The notes under the pieces: generated by a model
Told to the model about the DNA's origin: nothing
Databases searched by the model: none
The model's input: only the letters and a program-made list of their open reading frames with translations
Source of the DNA: Oligoflexia bacterium
Lineage (GTDB): Bacteria > Bdellovibrionota > UBA1018 > CAIMNF01
Direction: 5' to 3'
DNA: 33,039 nt
Assembly (NCBI GenBank): GCA_903858975.1
Contig: CAIOKW010000014.1
Location: forward strand, 1-33,039
Made by a program: the position numbers and the translations under genes
In this document: piece by piece, positions 24,713 to 32,740 of the stretch
How the letters are laid out: each line of letters opens with the position of its first letter
Position numbering within the stretch: the stretch's first letter is position 1

Positions 24713-25882
24713 TTAAATTACTTTTCCTTGATTCATTTGAATCGATATTCCTCTTGAACCTAAACTTCGTGAAAGGTCGTCCGTTGACGTCACGAAAATT
24801 TGTAGCTCGGAATTCTCCAAGTAATTTAATAAAAATCCCCTACGAGTCGAATCAAGCTCCGATGAAAAATCATCAATGAGCAGCACAGGTTGAACCTCAG
24901 TCTTTTTTTCAAACTCCTCAAGCTCTGCAAGCTTAAGAGCCAAAAGGACTGATCTAATTTCACCCTGGGAACCTACATTCACTAAATCCGCATCAAGGTG
25001 AGATTTTTGGTTCCCAACCTTAAACACCAGATCATCCCGGTGAGGACCCACCAGACTCGTTTTACGGACCCTTTCCAGGGGTCCTTTTTCGGTGAGTTTT
25101 TGATGTAAGTTTTCCATTAAAATTTGTATCGACGGGAGATCAAAATGTCCAGTAAAATGAAGGGTTTCCCCTTGTTTATATGCTAAATTTACGGGCGTTT
25201 GATGGGGTGCAATATTTGATAAAAATTCTAAGACGGGTGCAGCAATTTTCTGGAGGTAGGATAGTCTCCAAAAGATCAATTCTGCTCCCGATTTAATGAT
25301 GTTTTCATTGAGGATTTTAAGTAGCTGAAAATCAAATCGTTCTTCCTGCTTTAAGAGTGCATTTTTTTGATCGAGTGACTTTTGATAGTGTTTCAGAATG
25401 TTCAAGTATTCGGGATTTTCACTGGAGATGACTTGGTTCAAGTAATTGCGCCTGAGGCTCGGCTCGCCCCTCATGAGGTCCGTGGAAGTGGGATTGAGGT
25501 TGATGGCATGGAATTGAATCGGAGAGTGATGGAGCTTGACCCCGAAGTAATCGAGAGCGCTCTTAGAGAGCTTTTGATTAATATAGGCCCTCTTTTCAAA
25601 TCGGGAGGGTCCCTGAACCAGCTCAACTTTGAGTTCAGCCTCCGTCGTGGCATCAATTTTAAAGGCCCCCTTGACCTGTCCAAACTCTTTTCCCTGTTTG
25701 AGTAAGGCATGGAGGTCGGAATCTCTAAATGATCTTAAATTGGAAAGGAGGTAGATCGATTCAAGGATGCTGGTCTTTCCTTGAGCATTCAAACCATGAA
25801 TGAAATGAATCCCTCGATCACAAGGAATTGCAACCTCTTCTAGGTTCCTAATATTTCTGATCGTGAGCTTCTCAAGTTTCAA
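24713..25882 (-). CDS. recF: RecF recombination mediator
   Basis: 389 aa, slightly longer than usual (about 360). SMC-like ATPase that loads RecA on gapped DNA with RecO and RecR. Walker A GLNAQGKT (30-37), signature-type VGSQGEIRSVLLALKLAEL and Walker B LLIDDFSSELD are clear. The N-terminal TIRNIRNLEEV (usually lxnFRNy) also fits. Starts 5 bases after the dnaN stop. Confidence 0.97.
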   Translation of the reverse strand: MKLEKLTIRNIRNLEEVAIPCDRGIHFIHGLNAQGKTSILESIYLLSNLRSFRDSDLHALLKQGKEFGQVKGAFKIDATTEAELKVELVQGPSRFEKRAYINQKLSKSALDYFGVKLHHSPIQFHAINLNPTSTDLMRGEPSLRRNYLNQVISSENPEYLNILKHYQKSLDQKNALLKQEERFDFQLLKILNENIIKSGAELIFWRLSYLQKIAAPVLEFLSNIAPHQTPVNLAYKQGETLHFTGHFDLPSIQILMENLHQKLTEKGPLERVRKTSLVGPHRDDLVFKVGNQKSHLDADLVNVGSQGEIRSVLLALKLAELEEFEKKTEVQPVLLIDDFSSELDSTRRGFLLNYLENSELQIFVTSTDDLSRSLGSRGISIQMNQGKVI

Positions 25883-25887
25883 TGAAA

Positions 25888-26991
25888 CTAGATTCTCATC
25901 GGCATGATCACGTAACAGTGGTTTTTGTGACCCGCGGATTGAATGAGACCAGGCTTAGTCTTATCTTTAAAATTAAATTCAATATCGCTGTCTTTCATTA
26001 CTTCAAGACAATCGAGCATGTACTTCGCATTGAATCCAATTTCAAAATCTTCACCATGATAATCCAAACTGATCTCGTCGCGAGCTTCTCCCATATCTGG
26101 ATTCGATGAAGCGACTGAAAGTAATCCGTCATGAATATTCAATTTAACCCCTTTGCTCTTTTCATGAGCCATGAGGGATACTCGTTTTAAAGCTCCAAGA
26201 AGGTCTTCCCGTTTAAGCTTTGCTACCTTATCCAAATTTTGAGGAATCACTTGGCGGTAATCTGGATAATCAGCCTCAATTAAACGGATGAATAAGAATG
26301 AATTTTCACTCTTTGCGTAGAGGTATCCTTTTTCAAATGCAATTCCGATATTTTTAGTTCCCTGAAGCATTTTATGAAGTTCAGTAAGTCCTTTTTTAGG
26401 AATAACTACTCCACGTTTCAATTCGAGGGGTTTAGCAAAAACTTCATAGTCAATGTAGGAAAGTCGATGCCCATCGGTAGCTGTCATGCGCGTCAGGCCA
26501 TCCGGAAGGACTTCAAGATACACACCATTTAAGTGGTAACGAGTAGCATCGGTTGAAACAGCAAACTCAGTCTTATCAATCATCTCGCTTAAGCGTTCTG
26601 AATTTGCATAAATATAATTTTTTTCTTCAAATAGGGGAAGGCTTGGGAATCCTTCCGCTGAAATACTGACCACATTGAAGCGTGCCTTATTGCAATTAAT
26701 TTCAACCCAATGATTAGGCTTCAAATTAAAGTGCATCACTTGATTTGGAAGTTCTTTGGTAATGTCTAAAATGTGCTTTGTAGATAGAGTAAGCTTTCCA
26801 GGGTTTTCAATATTCGCATCTAAATTGATTTGAATACCTACTTCAAGGTCAGTTCCACTTAAAGTGAGTTTATCATTCTTGGCTTCAAAGAGAATGTTCC
26901 CCAGAATTTCCATTGTGTGTTTCTTCTCAATGACTGAAGAAATCTTTTGTAATGCGTTTAAAAGTTGATCCCTTTGAATACTGAACTTCAT
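25888..26991 (-). CDS. dnaN: DNA polymerase III beta clamp
   Basis: 367 aa, exact family length. Sliding clamp of replication. The N-terminal MKFSIQRDQLLNALQKISSVI, the middle LIEADYPDYRQVIP and the ending HKNHCYVIMPMRI are diagnostic. It opens the dnaN-recF-gyrB-fabH-gyrA-atp run. Upstream lies the candidate origin, so its promoter must be in the 26992-27060 stretch, which includes a 21-base A/T run. dnaA, its usual neighbour, is 4 kb away. Confidence 0.98.
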   Translation of the reverse strand: MKFSIQRDQLLNALQKISSVIEKKHTMEILGNILFEAKNDKLTLSGTDLEVGIQINLDANIENPGKLTLSTKHILDITKELPNQVMHFNLKPNHWVEINCNKARFNVVSISAEGFPSLPLFEEKNYIYANSERLSEMIDKTEFAVSTDATRYHLNGVYLEVLPDGLTRMTATDGHRLSYIDYEVFAKPLELKRGVVIPKKGLTELHKMLQGTKNIGIAFEKGYLYAKSENSFLFIRLIEADYPDYRQVIPQNLDKVAKLKREDLLGALKRVSLMAHEKSKGVKLNIHDGLLSVASSNPDMGEARDEISLDYHGEDFEIGFNAKYMLDCLEVMKDSDIEFNFKDKTKPGLIQSAGHKNHCYVIMPMRI

Positions 26992-27076
26992 ATCTATTCA
27001 CCCACCTTGAATGAAGAAGGACTCTCATAAAAATATATATATATAAAGATCATAGTAGTCATAGGGGTGTGGACGG

Positions 27077-27437
27077 TGTGGAAAACTCATTAAGTGATTG
27101 AAATAATGATAGAAAGACCTTCAAGGTGCGGTGTAAAACCCCTGTGGGATAAAAACGAGCTTTTGGGGGATTACTCTGATTTTGAGGGAACATCCAAAAA
27201 GTGGGACTTATCCCCCCTTTTTTCCACCAAAAAAGAGACATTTTGTCCTAATGAGCGAGTCAGTGAGTCTCAAATTCTTGTTTATCCCCCGAAATCATTC
27301 ACCAAGATGGTGATTTAACGGTTAATGAATTGGGGATAAATAGTCTATCGGGGGGTCATTTTGGGGATAAGTTTAATAAATACCTAATTTAATTAGGAAT
27401 TTAATTCACCAACCCCATTTCAAGCTTTCGTGGATAA
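27077..27437. promoter_or_regulatory. Cluster of DnaA-box-like sites
   Basis: Consensus TTWTNCACA: TTTTCCACA on the minus strand at 27077-27085 is an exact match. One-mismatch sites: TTATCCCCA minus at 27331-27339 and 27362-27370, TTATCCACG minus at 27429-27437, TTTTCCACC plus at 27220-27228. Weaker: TTATCCCCC plus at 27208-27216 and 27282-27290, TTATCCCAC minus at 27144-27152. The recurring core TTATCCC suggests a local variant of the box. Confidence 0.65.
27383..27397. repeat. AT-rich inverted repeat in oriC candidate
   Basis: CCTAATT and AATTAGG separated by one base, between DnaA-box-like sites. No T run follows on either strand, so it is not a clear terminator. Could help strand opening or bind a regulator. 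Confidence 0.6.
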
Positions 27438-27449
27438 GTTACTAACCGC

Positions 27450-30251
27450 TTAAAGTGCTTTCCCAGAACCAATTTCAATAGTTTTAGGGGAACACTCTGG
27501 TGCTGACTCCAATTGGATCTTTTTCTCACCATTTTCTTCAATGATTCGAAACTTATTCTCATGGTTTAGTTCTAGATTGGTCTTCACTTCATCGAGAGCC
27601 GCGATGTTTGCAGGTTTACCATTGATGGTCTTACCCATTGCTTCATTCATGAGAATAGAATCATCTTTAGAGAGGGTAGTCACCTTTGATGAACGAGGCT
27701 TAGTGAAATCATGAATCTCTATCTTACCTGATTCGATATCTTTTACGATAGCCATCTTCCCATTTTGATAAGACTCAACAACGTAGTTACCCGATTTTTT
27801 CATCGAGATACTTTGAGCAACACCGTCTGGAGTTTCAAACTCTAAGAGTCCTTTCTCAGGATTGTATTTTGTTTCAACGGCCTTTGATCCTTCAATCCCT
27901 TCAAGGTGTTTACTTTGAATTTTCTTCAGGCTCTCCAGTTTATCTTTCGCTGCTTGAGATGCACCGAAGATATCTTCTGATGGCTTAATCACATGAAGCT
28001 CTTCCACATCATTCATCGCAATTTTAGATGCTTCTTCACCCTTGCCTGAATTTCTGAGCTCTTGCAGTTTAGCAGCAGCCGTATGATTGATGGCATCGCC
28101 TTCAGGTACACCCAATTTAGAAACAGGGCGTTCCCACTCACTATCCATTTTATTAGTGATCGGAAATCCCTTTTTCTGCCACTCTTTGACTTCTTCAGGT
28201 TTTACTTTAGAAGCATCGAGGAGTTGGATGGTTCCCGTTTCAAGGTTCTTAACCACAATCTCACCCTCTTCACCTACTTTAATGCCTGTAGATTGAAGGT
28301 GATTTGGATCAAGAACTTTAAATGCTTGCGGGTGCTCTTTGGTGGTAAATACTGCTCCCTGGTCCCGAAGTTTGCTGACTTCTTCCAGGGTGAGAGTTTT
28401 CACCGCTTTCTCAGTCACTTGACTGCCTTGCTTGATCACCACGGTACCGTCTTTACTGATAGGAACTCCAAGTTCCTCACTGTAGCGAGTCGCAAATTTT
28501 CCATCCTTAAGATCACGGAAAGTTTTCTTACTCATTCGAAGGATCGTTTCACCGTCTGAGGACACTTCTGTAAGAGAAACCCCAGCACGATTAAACTGAG
28601 CCATTTGCTCGCTACTCAGTGAAGAAGCAGGGACTCGCATCACTTGATTGCCTTTTTTATCAAAGGTGATTCCAGCCTTCGATGCGCCTGCTACTTCAGT
28701 CAGTTTCGCGTACATGCGTGCAATTTGAAATTCGCTCATTCCAATCCCAGCACTACTGAGGAGGTTTGCACCCGTAACCGCTCCTGCACCCATGATTCGA
28801 TTATCAAAAGCGAGGTATTTACCGAAAGCATCTTTAGCTCCTCGGGCTGTGGAGATCACCACTTTTCCCGGAATGGATTTAGAGACCGCCTCACCGGTGA
28901 GTTTGATCCCATCAATCACTTTTGAATACTTGGGCTTCATGATTGCGGCGTAAACCTTGCCACTCTTGAACGCATTCCAAGATTTGATGACGGTTTTAGA
29001 GATTGGTTTAGTAGTGGTGACTACTGCTTTACCAATCCATTTCGCTTTAGTTTCTACAACATTCATAGCCTTAGTGATGGCAGTCGATTTTCCTGCTAGT
29101 TTAATTTTGGGAAGGGTCTTGGAAGCAGCAGCGATGACTTCAGCAAGTTTGGGTCCAAGCTTTGTTACTGCCGTTTTGAGTGCACCATAGCCTACGCCCA
29201 TTGTGAAGGTGAAGCCAACAACGTCAGAAGCGACTCGTCCACCAATTTCACACATGAGCTGACCTTTTTGGGCGCAGTTCATACATTTCGATTCTCTCTC
29301 AAAGAGACCCACATAGGTGAGTTCTTTGATGAAGTCGAGGACTTGGTTAAATTTGTGTTTTAACCATCCTTCTTTATCTTTTTCATAATCTTTTACTTCT
29401 TTTTGATCGGCTTGAGAAACAGCATGAATATTGGTTGCCGTTTTATCCTCAGTTTTGTGCCAGGCATCCCAGAAGAGCCACTTGGCACCTTTGGCAACTT
29501 TGTCGCCGCACCACTTGAGGCCTTCCCAAACGAGTTTTGCCAGGCCAGTGATGGATTCCCAAATCCCTTTCAGGAGTCCTTTCACCATATTCATAGCGCA
29601 AGAAGACACTTGTCCGACTATGGAAGTTTTAGGACAACCATCGTTTCCTTTGGTGAATGCATTGACGAGAAGAGTTCCCATGCCAGTGGTTGCCGCTGCG
29701 ATGGCTGGTTTCCAAAGGCAGTAGTTGTTACAGGGTTCTTTTTTAAATTTCATCTGGTCGGCAAGTGAGCAGGCTTCTCCGGGAGGTGTTGCGTCTGAAT
29801 CTTCTTTTAAGCTTTCGTGATGTACAATGGAGCATTGAGAACAATTGGGAGTTTCAACATCGATATTGTACTCAGCGATGAGTTCATCGGAGAGCTTGTT
29901 CATGTGGTAAAGTTTGTCTCGTTCTTGAGCGCAGTTTTTAATCTGCATGTCCTCATCAGAGATATGAGTAGAAAGTGTGAATGCTCTTGTTTCGTCGATT
30001 TCACCATCTTTGTTTGAGCATTGTTGTGAAAAAAGCTCATTTTGGTTCATGGTTTCACGAACATATTGCTCTGCTTCGATCGCAGTATCAATTTTAAGTT
30101 CTGATGCCGTCCTTGAACTCTCAGAGTCAAGTTGTTCAGAAACGCGTGTCCCAGTTTTAATCAATCCCATTTGGGCTTGAGATACAGGAATGTTGCCAAT
30201 GAAAAGTTGAAGGCATAGAATACTAAGAATAGTTTGATTAAGGGTCTTCAT
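27450..30251 (-). CDS. Large secreted protein of unknown function
   Basis: 933 aa; I do not recognise the family. Start ATG at 30251, nine bases after GGAG. A signal peptide (probable cleavage after SQA, residue 26) sends it out of the cytoplasm. Residues about 80-340 hold many Cys, several paired (CSQC, CNNYC, CMNC), suggesting disulfides. Hydrophobic Ala/Gly-rich stretches near 185-200, 345-385 and 485-510 could insert into or cross a membrane. Residues about 535-700 contain at least three degenerate repeats of the form L-x-x-E-(E/Q)-x-x-x-hydrophobic-x-x-x-G-x-x-(I/L/F)-T, each preceded by a short beta-like VV(I/R)K segment. No catalytic motif is seen. It forms a pair with the 192-aa secreted protein 25 bases upstream. 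Could be a surface, secreted effector or toxin-like protein; none of these is shown. Confidence 0.85.
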   Translation of the reverse strand: MKTLNQTILSILCLQLFIGNIPVSQAQMGLIKTGTRVSEQLDSESSRTASELKIDTAIEAEQYVRETMNQNELFSQQCSNKDGEIDETRAFTLSTHISDEDMQIKNCAQERDKLYHMNKLSDELIAEYNIDVETPNCSQCSIVHHESLKEDSDATPPGEACSLADQMKFKKEPCNNYCLWKPAIAAATTGMGTLLVNAFTKGNDGCPKTSIVGQVSSCAMNMVKGLLKGIWESITGLAKLVWEGLKWCGDKVAKGAKWLFWDAWHKTEDKTATNIHAVSQADQKEVKDYEKDKEGWLKHKFNQVLDFIKELTYVGLFERESKCMNCAQKGQLMCEIGGRVASDVVGFTFTMGVGYGALKTAVTKLGPKLAEVIAAASKTLPKIKLAGKSTAITKAMNVVETKAKWIGKAVVTTTKPISKTVIKSWNAFKSGKVYAAIMKPKYSKVIDGIKLTGEAVSKSIPGKVVISTARGAKDAFGKYLAFDNRIMGAGAVTGANLLSSAGIGMSEFQIARMYAKLTEVAGASKAGITFDKKGNQVMRVPASSLSSEQMAQFNRAGVSLTEVSSDGETILRMSKKTFRDLKDGKFATRYSEELGVPISKDGTVVIKQGSQVTEKAVKTLTLEEVSKLRDQGAVFTTKEHPQAFKVLDPNHLQSTGIKVGEEGEIVVKNLETGTIQLLDASKVKPEEVKEWQKKGFPITNKMDSEWERPVSKLGVPEGDAINHTAAAKLQELRNSGKGEEASKIAMNDVEELHVIKPSEDIFGASQAAKDKLESLKKIQSKHLEGIEGSKAVETKYNPEKGLLEFETPDGVAQSISMKKSGNYVVESYQNGKMAIVKDIESGKIEIHDFTKPRSSKVTTLSKDDSILMNEAMGKTINGKPANIAALDEVKTNLELNHENKFRIIEENGEKKIQLESAPECSPKTIEIGSGKAL

Positions 30252-30276
30252 GACCGAGTTCTCCTGTAAATTCGTT

Positions 30277-30855
30277 TTACTTGGTGGCAGGTTTTGTAGC
30301 GCTGGCTACAGTCTTTTCACATTTTAAAGTTTTGATGGTTTCATCCACAATCTTGTTATCTGTTTTTTCATATTCAGAATGAGTGATGGACTTTAAATGA
30401 TAGAGTCGTCGGCCATTGCAGAGAACGAATATAGACCGTTCATAGAATTTACCTGTGGGTAGTTCATAGTGGTAGCCAAGGGTGTGAGCCTCTTCGATGC
30501 CAGTCCATTTCGTTTTTTGGTAAGAGTCATAGCTAATGGATTTACCTTCAAATTTTTCAAGCCAGGCCTCCCTTCCGCTCATATAGGATTTAATGTCTTT
30601 ATCCCCTTGATCGAATACTTTGTCGGTATCAGCGGCACCTGAAGGGGTGATTCCAATCACGGTTCGATGGCCTTCTTTATTGTCGGGGCCTATGAGGGAT
30701 ACTGGGAATCCGTAGAAATCCTTTGGGGTTTGCCAACCATTCGGCACATTGATGGTGAATTGATCATCTCCGACCGTAAAGTTTTTCACGCTGGCGTGAG
30801 CAAGAGCAGAGGAGGTGAGGATAATAGTAGCGGTCCAGAGAACAAATTTTTTCAT
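30277..30855 (-). CDS. Secreted protein with PsbP/DcrB-like look, function unknown
   Basis: 192 aa with a clear signal peptide (MKK, hydrophobic core, cleavage after AHA near residue 21). The mature start (FTVGDDQFTINVPNGWQ) and later strands resemble the PsbP/DUF1795 type of fold, in which a small beta sheet opens with a vP.gW element; this is a visual likeness only. Two Cys (in VLCNGRR and TLKCEKT) may form a disulfide. The C terminus is a low-complexity Ala/Lys/Thr tail. AAGGA precedes the ATG. First gene of a two-gene unit with the 933-aa protein; the 125 bases up to dnaA should hold the promoter, though I could not pick a good one. Confidence 0.8.
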   Translation of the reverse strand: MKKFVLWTATIILTSSALAHASVKNFTVGDDQFTINVPNGWQTPKDFYGFPVSLIGPDNKEGHRTVIGITPSGAADTDKVFDQGDKDIKSYMSGREAWLEKFEGKSISYDSYQKTKWTGIEEAHTLGYHYELPTGKFYERSIFVLCNGRRLYHLKSITHSEYEKTDNKIVDETIKTLKCEKTVASATKPATK

Positions 30856-30980
30856 GAATCAGGGCGTCCTTTCCCAATAGTTTCACTCTATTTAGGATGG
30901 AGGCTTTTATGCGCTAATTCAAAGTAAAAGTTCGTTGAAGAAAAGAATTTAACGTCAATCTTTTGAATGGTTTTAGTATT

Positions 30981-32432
30981 TTAGAGTTGTTCTCGAATGG
31001 TTTCGATATTTTTCCGAAGTTCCGGATTGGTTTCAATTTCCGCTTCAATTTTTTGATGAGCATGAACCGCAGTAGAATGATCTTTGCCAAAAATTTGACT
31101 AATTTCCCTGAACCCAAGATTTGTGTATCGGCGGATAAGGTACATCGCAATTTGACGTGGGAGTGAGAAATTCTTAGCTCGTGAGACCCCTTTGAGATCC
31201 TTGATTTTCAAATTGTAGTGTTTTGAGACGGCATTTAAAATCATCTCAACGGTATATTCTTGGCCTTCCTCAGGAATGGAGCTTTGAAGAACTTGTTTCG
31301 CGAGATCAAGGGTGATCTCAGATCCCGTGAGTGCTGCATATTGCTGGAGTTTCACAAGCGCCCCATGAAGATTTCGGACGGTATCTCGCACGTAGGTTCC
31401 TAGGAATGTCGCCACTTCATCTGGAAGGTAAACATCATCGGATTCTGCTTTGGCTTTTAGGATCGCGATTCGTGTTTCGATTTCGGGTGGACGAATATCA
31501 GCAACCAGTCCCATTTCAAATCGGGTTCGAATTCGTTCCTCAAGGCCATCAATATCCTTAGGCGCTTTATCGGAGGTCAACACGATCATTTTTTTCATGG
31601 ATACGAGGGTGTTGAAAGTGTGAATAAACTCTTCTTCAGATCTGTCCTTACCTACAATAAATTGAACATCATCGATGAGGAGTAGGTCTACGTTTTCCCT
31701 GTATTTTGCCCTGAAATCGCCTGGTTTTTTATGCTGAAGACTTTCGATAAATTCATTCACAAATTTTTCTGCAGAAACAAAATAGGCGCGAATGTGCGGG
31801 TTCTTCTTTTTAATGTGGTTTCCAATCGCGTGTAGAAGGTGTGTCTTTCCAACAGCAGGTTGCCCATAAATAAAGAGGGGATTAAATTGTACTGCAGGGT
31901 TTTCTGCAGTTGAGAAAGCGGATGCGTAGGCGAATTGATTTGAAGGGCCCACGATATAATTATCAAAGGTAAGATTTTGATCGATGTGGTCTTCGACAGG
32001 GCCGCGGGATGATTTTGATTGAAAGCCCCCTTTTGATGGAGAAGGGGAGTGGGTGTTTAATGTCGTAGTGGTTCGCTCCTCTGGGGTTTCACTGGGTGGT
32101 GCGAGCGGGTTTTCCATTGGTGATTGAAATGATTGAGATTTTTTCGCTGCCCCCTCATCTGAATCAGAGGATTTTTGAACGGCGATCGACACTTCGCAGG
32201 CTTCACCAATGACTTCGGAGACTGCGTTTTCGATGTCTGCTTTAAAGGTGGTTTCGATAAAATTGGCGTAATAGTGGTTGGGTGCGGAGAGATGGATTCT
32301 GACCCGGCCTGGGCCCAAACGTTCAGCATTTCCCCAGCTTAACGCGTCTAGCCAAAATTTAACTGCATTAGCATCCGGATGATTTTGGAGGATCTGGAGG
32401 TAGGCAGTGGCCCATAGGTTCGTTTGATTCAT
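30981..32432 (-). CDS. dnaA: Replication initiator DnaA
   Basis: 483 aa. Binds DnaA boxes and opens the origin. Domain I (1-85), a polar linker rich in Ser, Pro and Glu (about 86-150), AAA+ domain with Walker A GQPAVGKT (190-197; usually GxVGLGKT) and Walker B LLIDDVQF (about 251-258), then domain IV with HTH elements SLPRQIAMYLIRRYT and GKDHSTAVHAHQKIE. AGGA lies eight bases before the ATG. It is transcribed away from rpmH, but unlike most genomes dnaN does not follow it; two secreted-protein genes and the candidate origin intervene. Confidence 0.98.
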   Translation of the reverse strand: MNQTNLWATAYLQILQNHPDANAVKFWLDALSWGNAERLGPGRVRIHLSAPNHYYANFIETTFKADIENAVSEVIGEACEVSIAVQKSSDSDEGAAKKSQSFQSPMENPLAPPSETPEERTTTTLNTHSPSPSKGGFQSKSSRGPVEDHIDQNLTFDNYIVGPSNQFAYASAFSTAENPAVQFNPLFIYGQPAVGKTHLLHAIGNHIKKKNPHIRAYFVSAEKFVNEFIESLQHKKPGDFRAKYRENVDLLLIDDVQFIVGKDRSEEEFIHTFNTLVSMKKMIVLTSDKAPKDIDGLEERIRTRFEMGLVADIRPPEIETRIAILKAKAESDDVYLPDEVATFLGTYVRDTVRNLHGALVKLQQYAALTGSEITLDLAKQVLQSSIPEEGQEYTVEMILNAVSKHYNLKIKDLKGVSRAKNFSLPRQIAMYLIRRYTNLGFREISQIFGKDHSTAVHAHQKIEAEIETNPELRKNIETIREQL

Positions 32433-32511
32433 TTAAAGCGTCCTGGATTGGTGGAAGGGTCGAAGTTAGCATGAAGATTGGGGCCTGACAATGGTTTGGT
32501 GGATAGCTTGG

Positions 32512-32539
32512 TTGACAAGTACCCCCTGAATCCTATAAA
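32512..32539 (+). promoter_or_regulatory. Sigma-70-type promoter of rpmH-rnpA
   Basis: TTGACA (32512-32517), 16 bases, TATAAA (32534-32539); transcription would start near 32546, about 30 bases before the rpmH ATG. The rest of the 145-base dnaA-rpmH gap must also hold the dnaA promoter on the other strand, where a weak DnaA-box-like CTATCCACC lies near 32500. Confidence 0.8.
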
Positions 32540-32577
32540 ACATGTCTTCAACAAATTTTGGTTAAAGGAATTAGAGT

Positions 32578-32727
32578 ATGAAACGTACATTTCAACCTTC
32601 TCGCAAAAAGAGAACAAAGACCCACGGTTTCCGCGCACGCATGGCGACTGCAAACGGACAAAAAGTTTTGAAAGCACGCAGAGCACGCGGCCGCAAGAAC
32701 CTTGTTCCAACTGTAGCTTCTAAGTAA
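32578..32727 (+). CDS. rpmH: Ribosomal protein L34
   Basis: 49 aa: begins MKRTFQPSRKKRTKTHGFRA, the standard L34 start, and continues RMATANGQKVLKARRARGRK, also standard, with a short C-terminal tail. Large-subunit protein bound to 23S rRNA. AAAGGA lies eight bases before the ATG. rpmH divergent from dnaA and followed by rnpA is the classic arrangement. Confidence 0.98.
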   Translation: MKRTFQPSRKKRTKTHGFRARMATANGQKVLKARRARGRKNLVPTVASK

Positions 32728-32740
32728 TTTAAATCCTTTC

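Larger units (their letters stand above)
26992..27449. other. oriC: Candidate chromosome replication origin (oriC)
   Basis: A 458-base gene-free stretch in front of dnaN. It contains a pure A/T run at 27027-27047, a second AT-rich run at 27371-27407 that includes the inverted repeat CCTAATTTAATTAGG, and a cluster of DnaA-box-like sites. Gene context (dnaN, recF, gyrB on one side, dnaA on the other) supports an origin. The short frames inside it look random. Confidence 0.75.

Noticed and set aside
27059..27318. Short frames on both strands in the dnaN upstream gap
   Set aside because: Low-complexity, no ribosome site or family likeness, and they overlap the DnaA-box cluster.
27383..27397. Inverted repeat as terminator of the 933-aa gene
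   Set aside because: The stem is AT-rich with no loop or T run, and it lies about 50 bases past the stop among DnaA sites.
28062..28559. 165-codon plus-strand frame
   Set aside because: Antisense to the 933-aa gene and rich in Phe, Ser and Arg as expected of a shadow.
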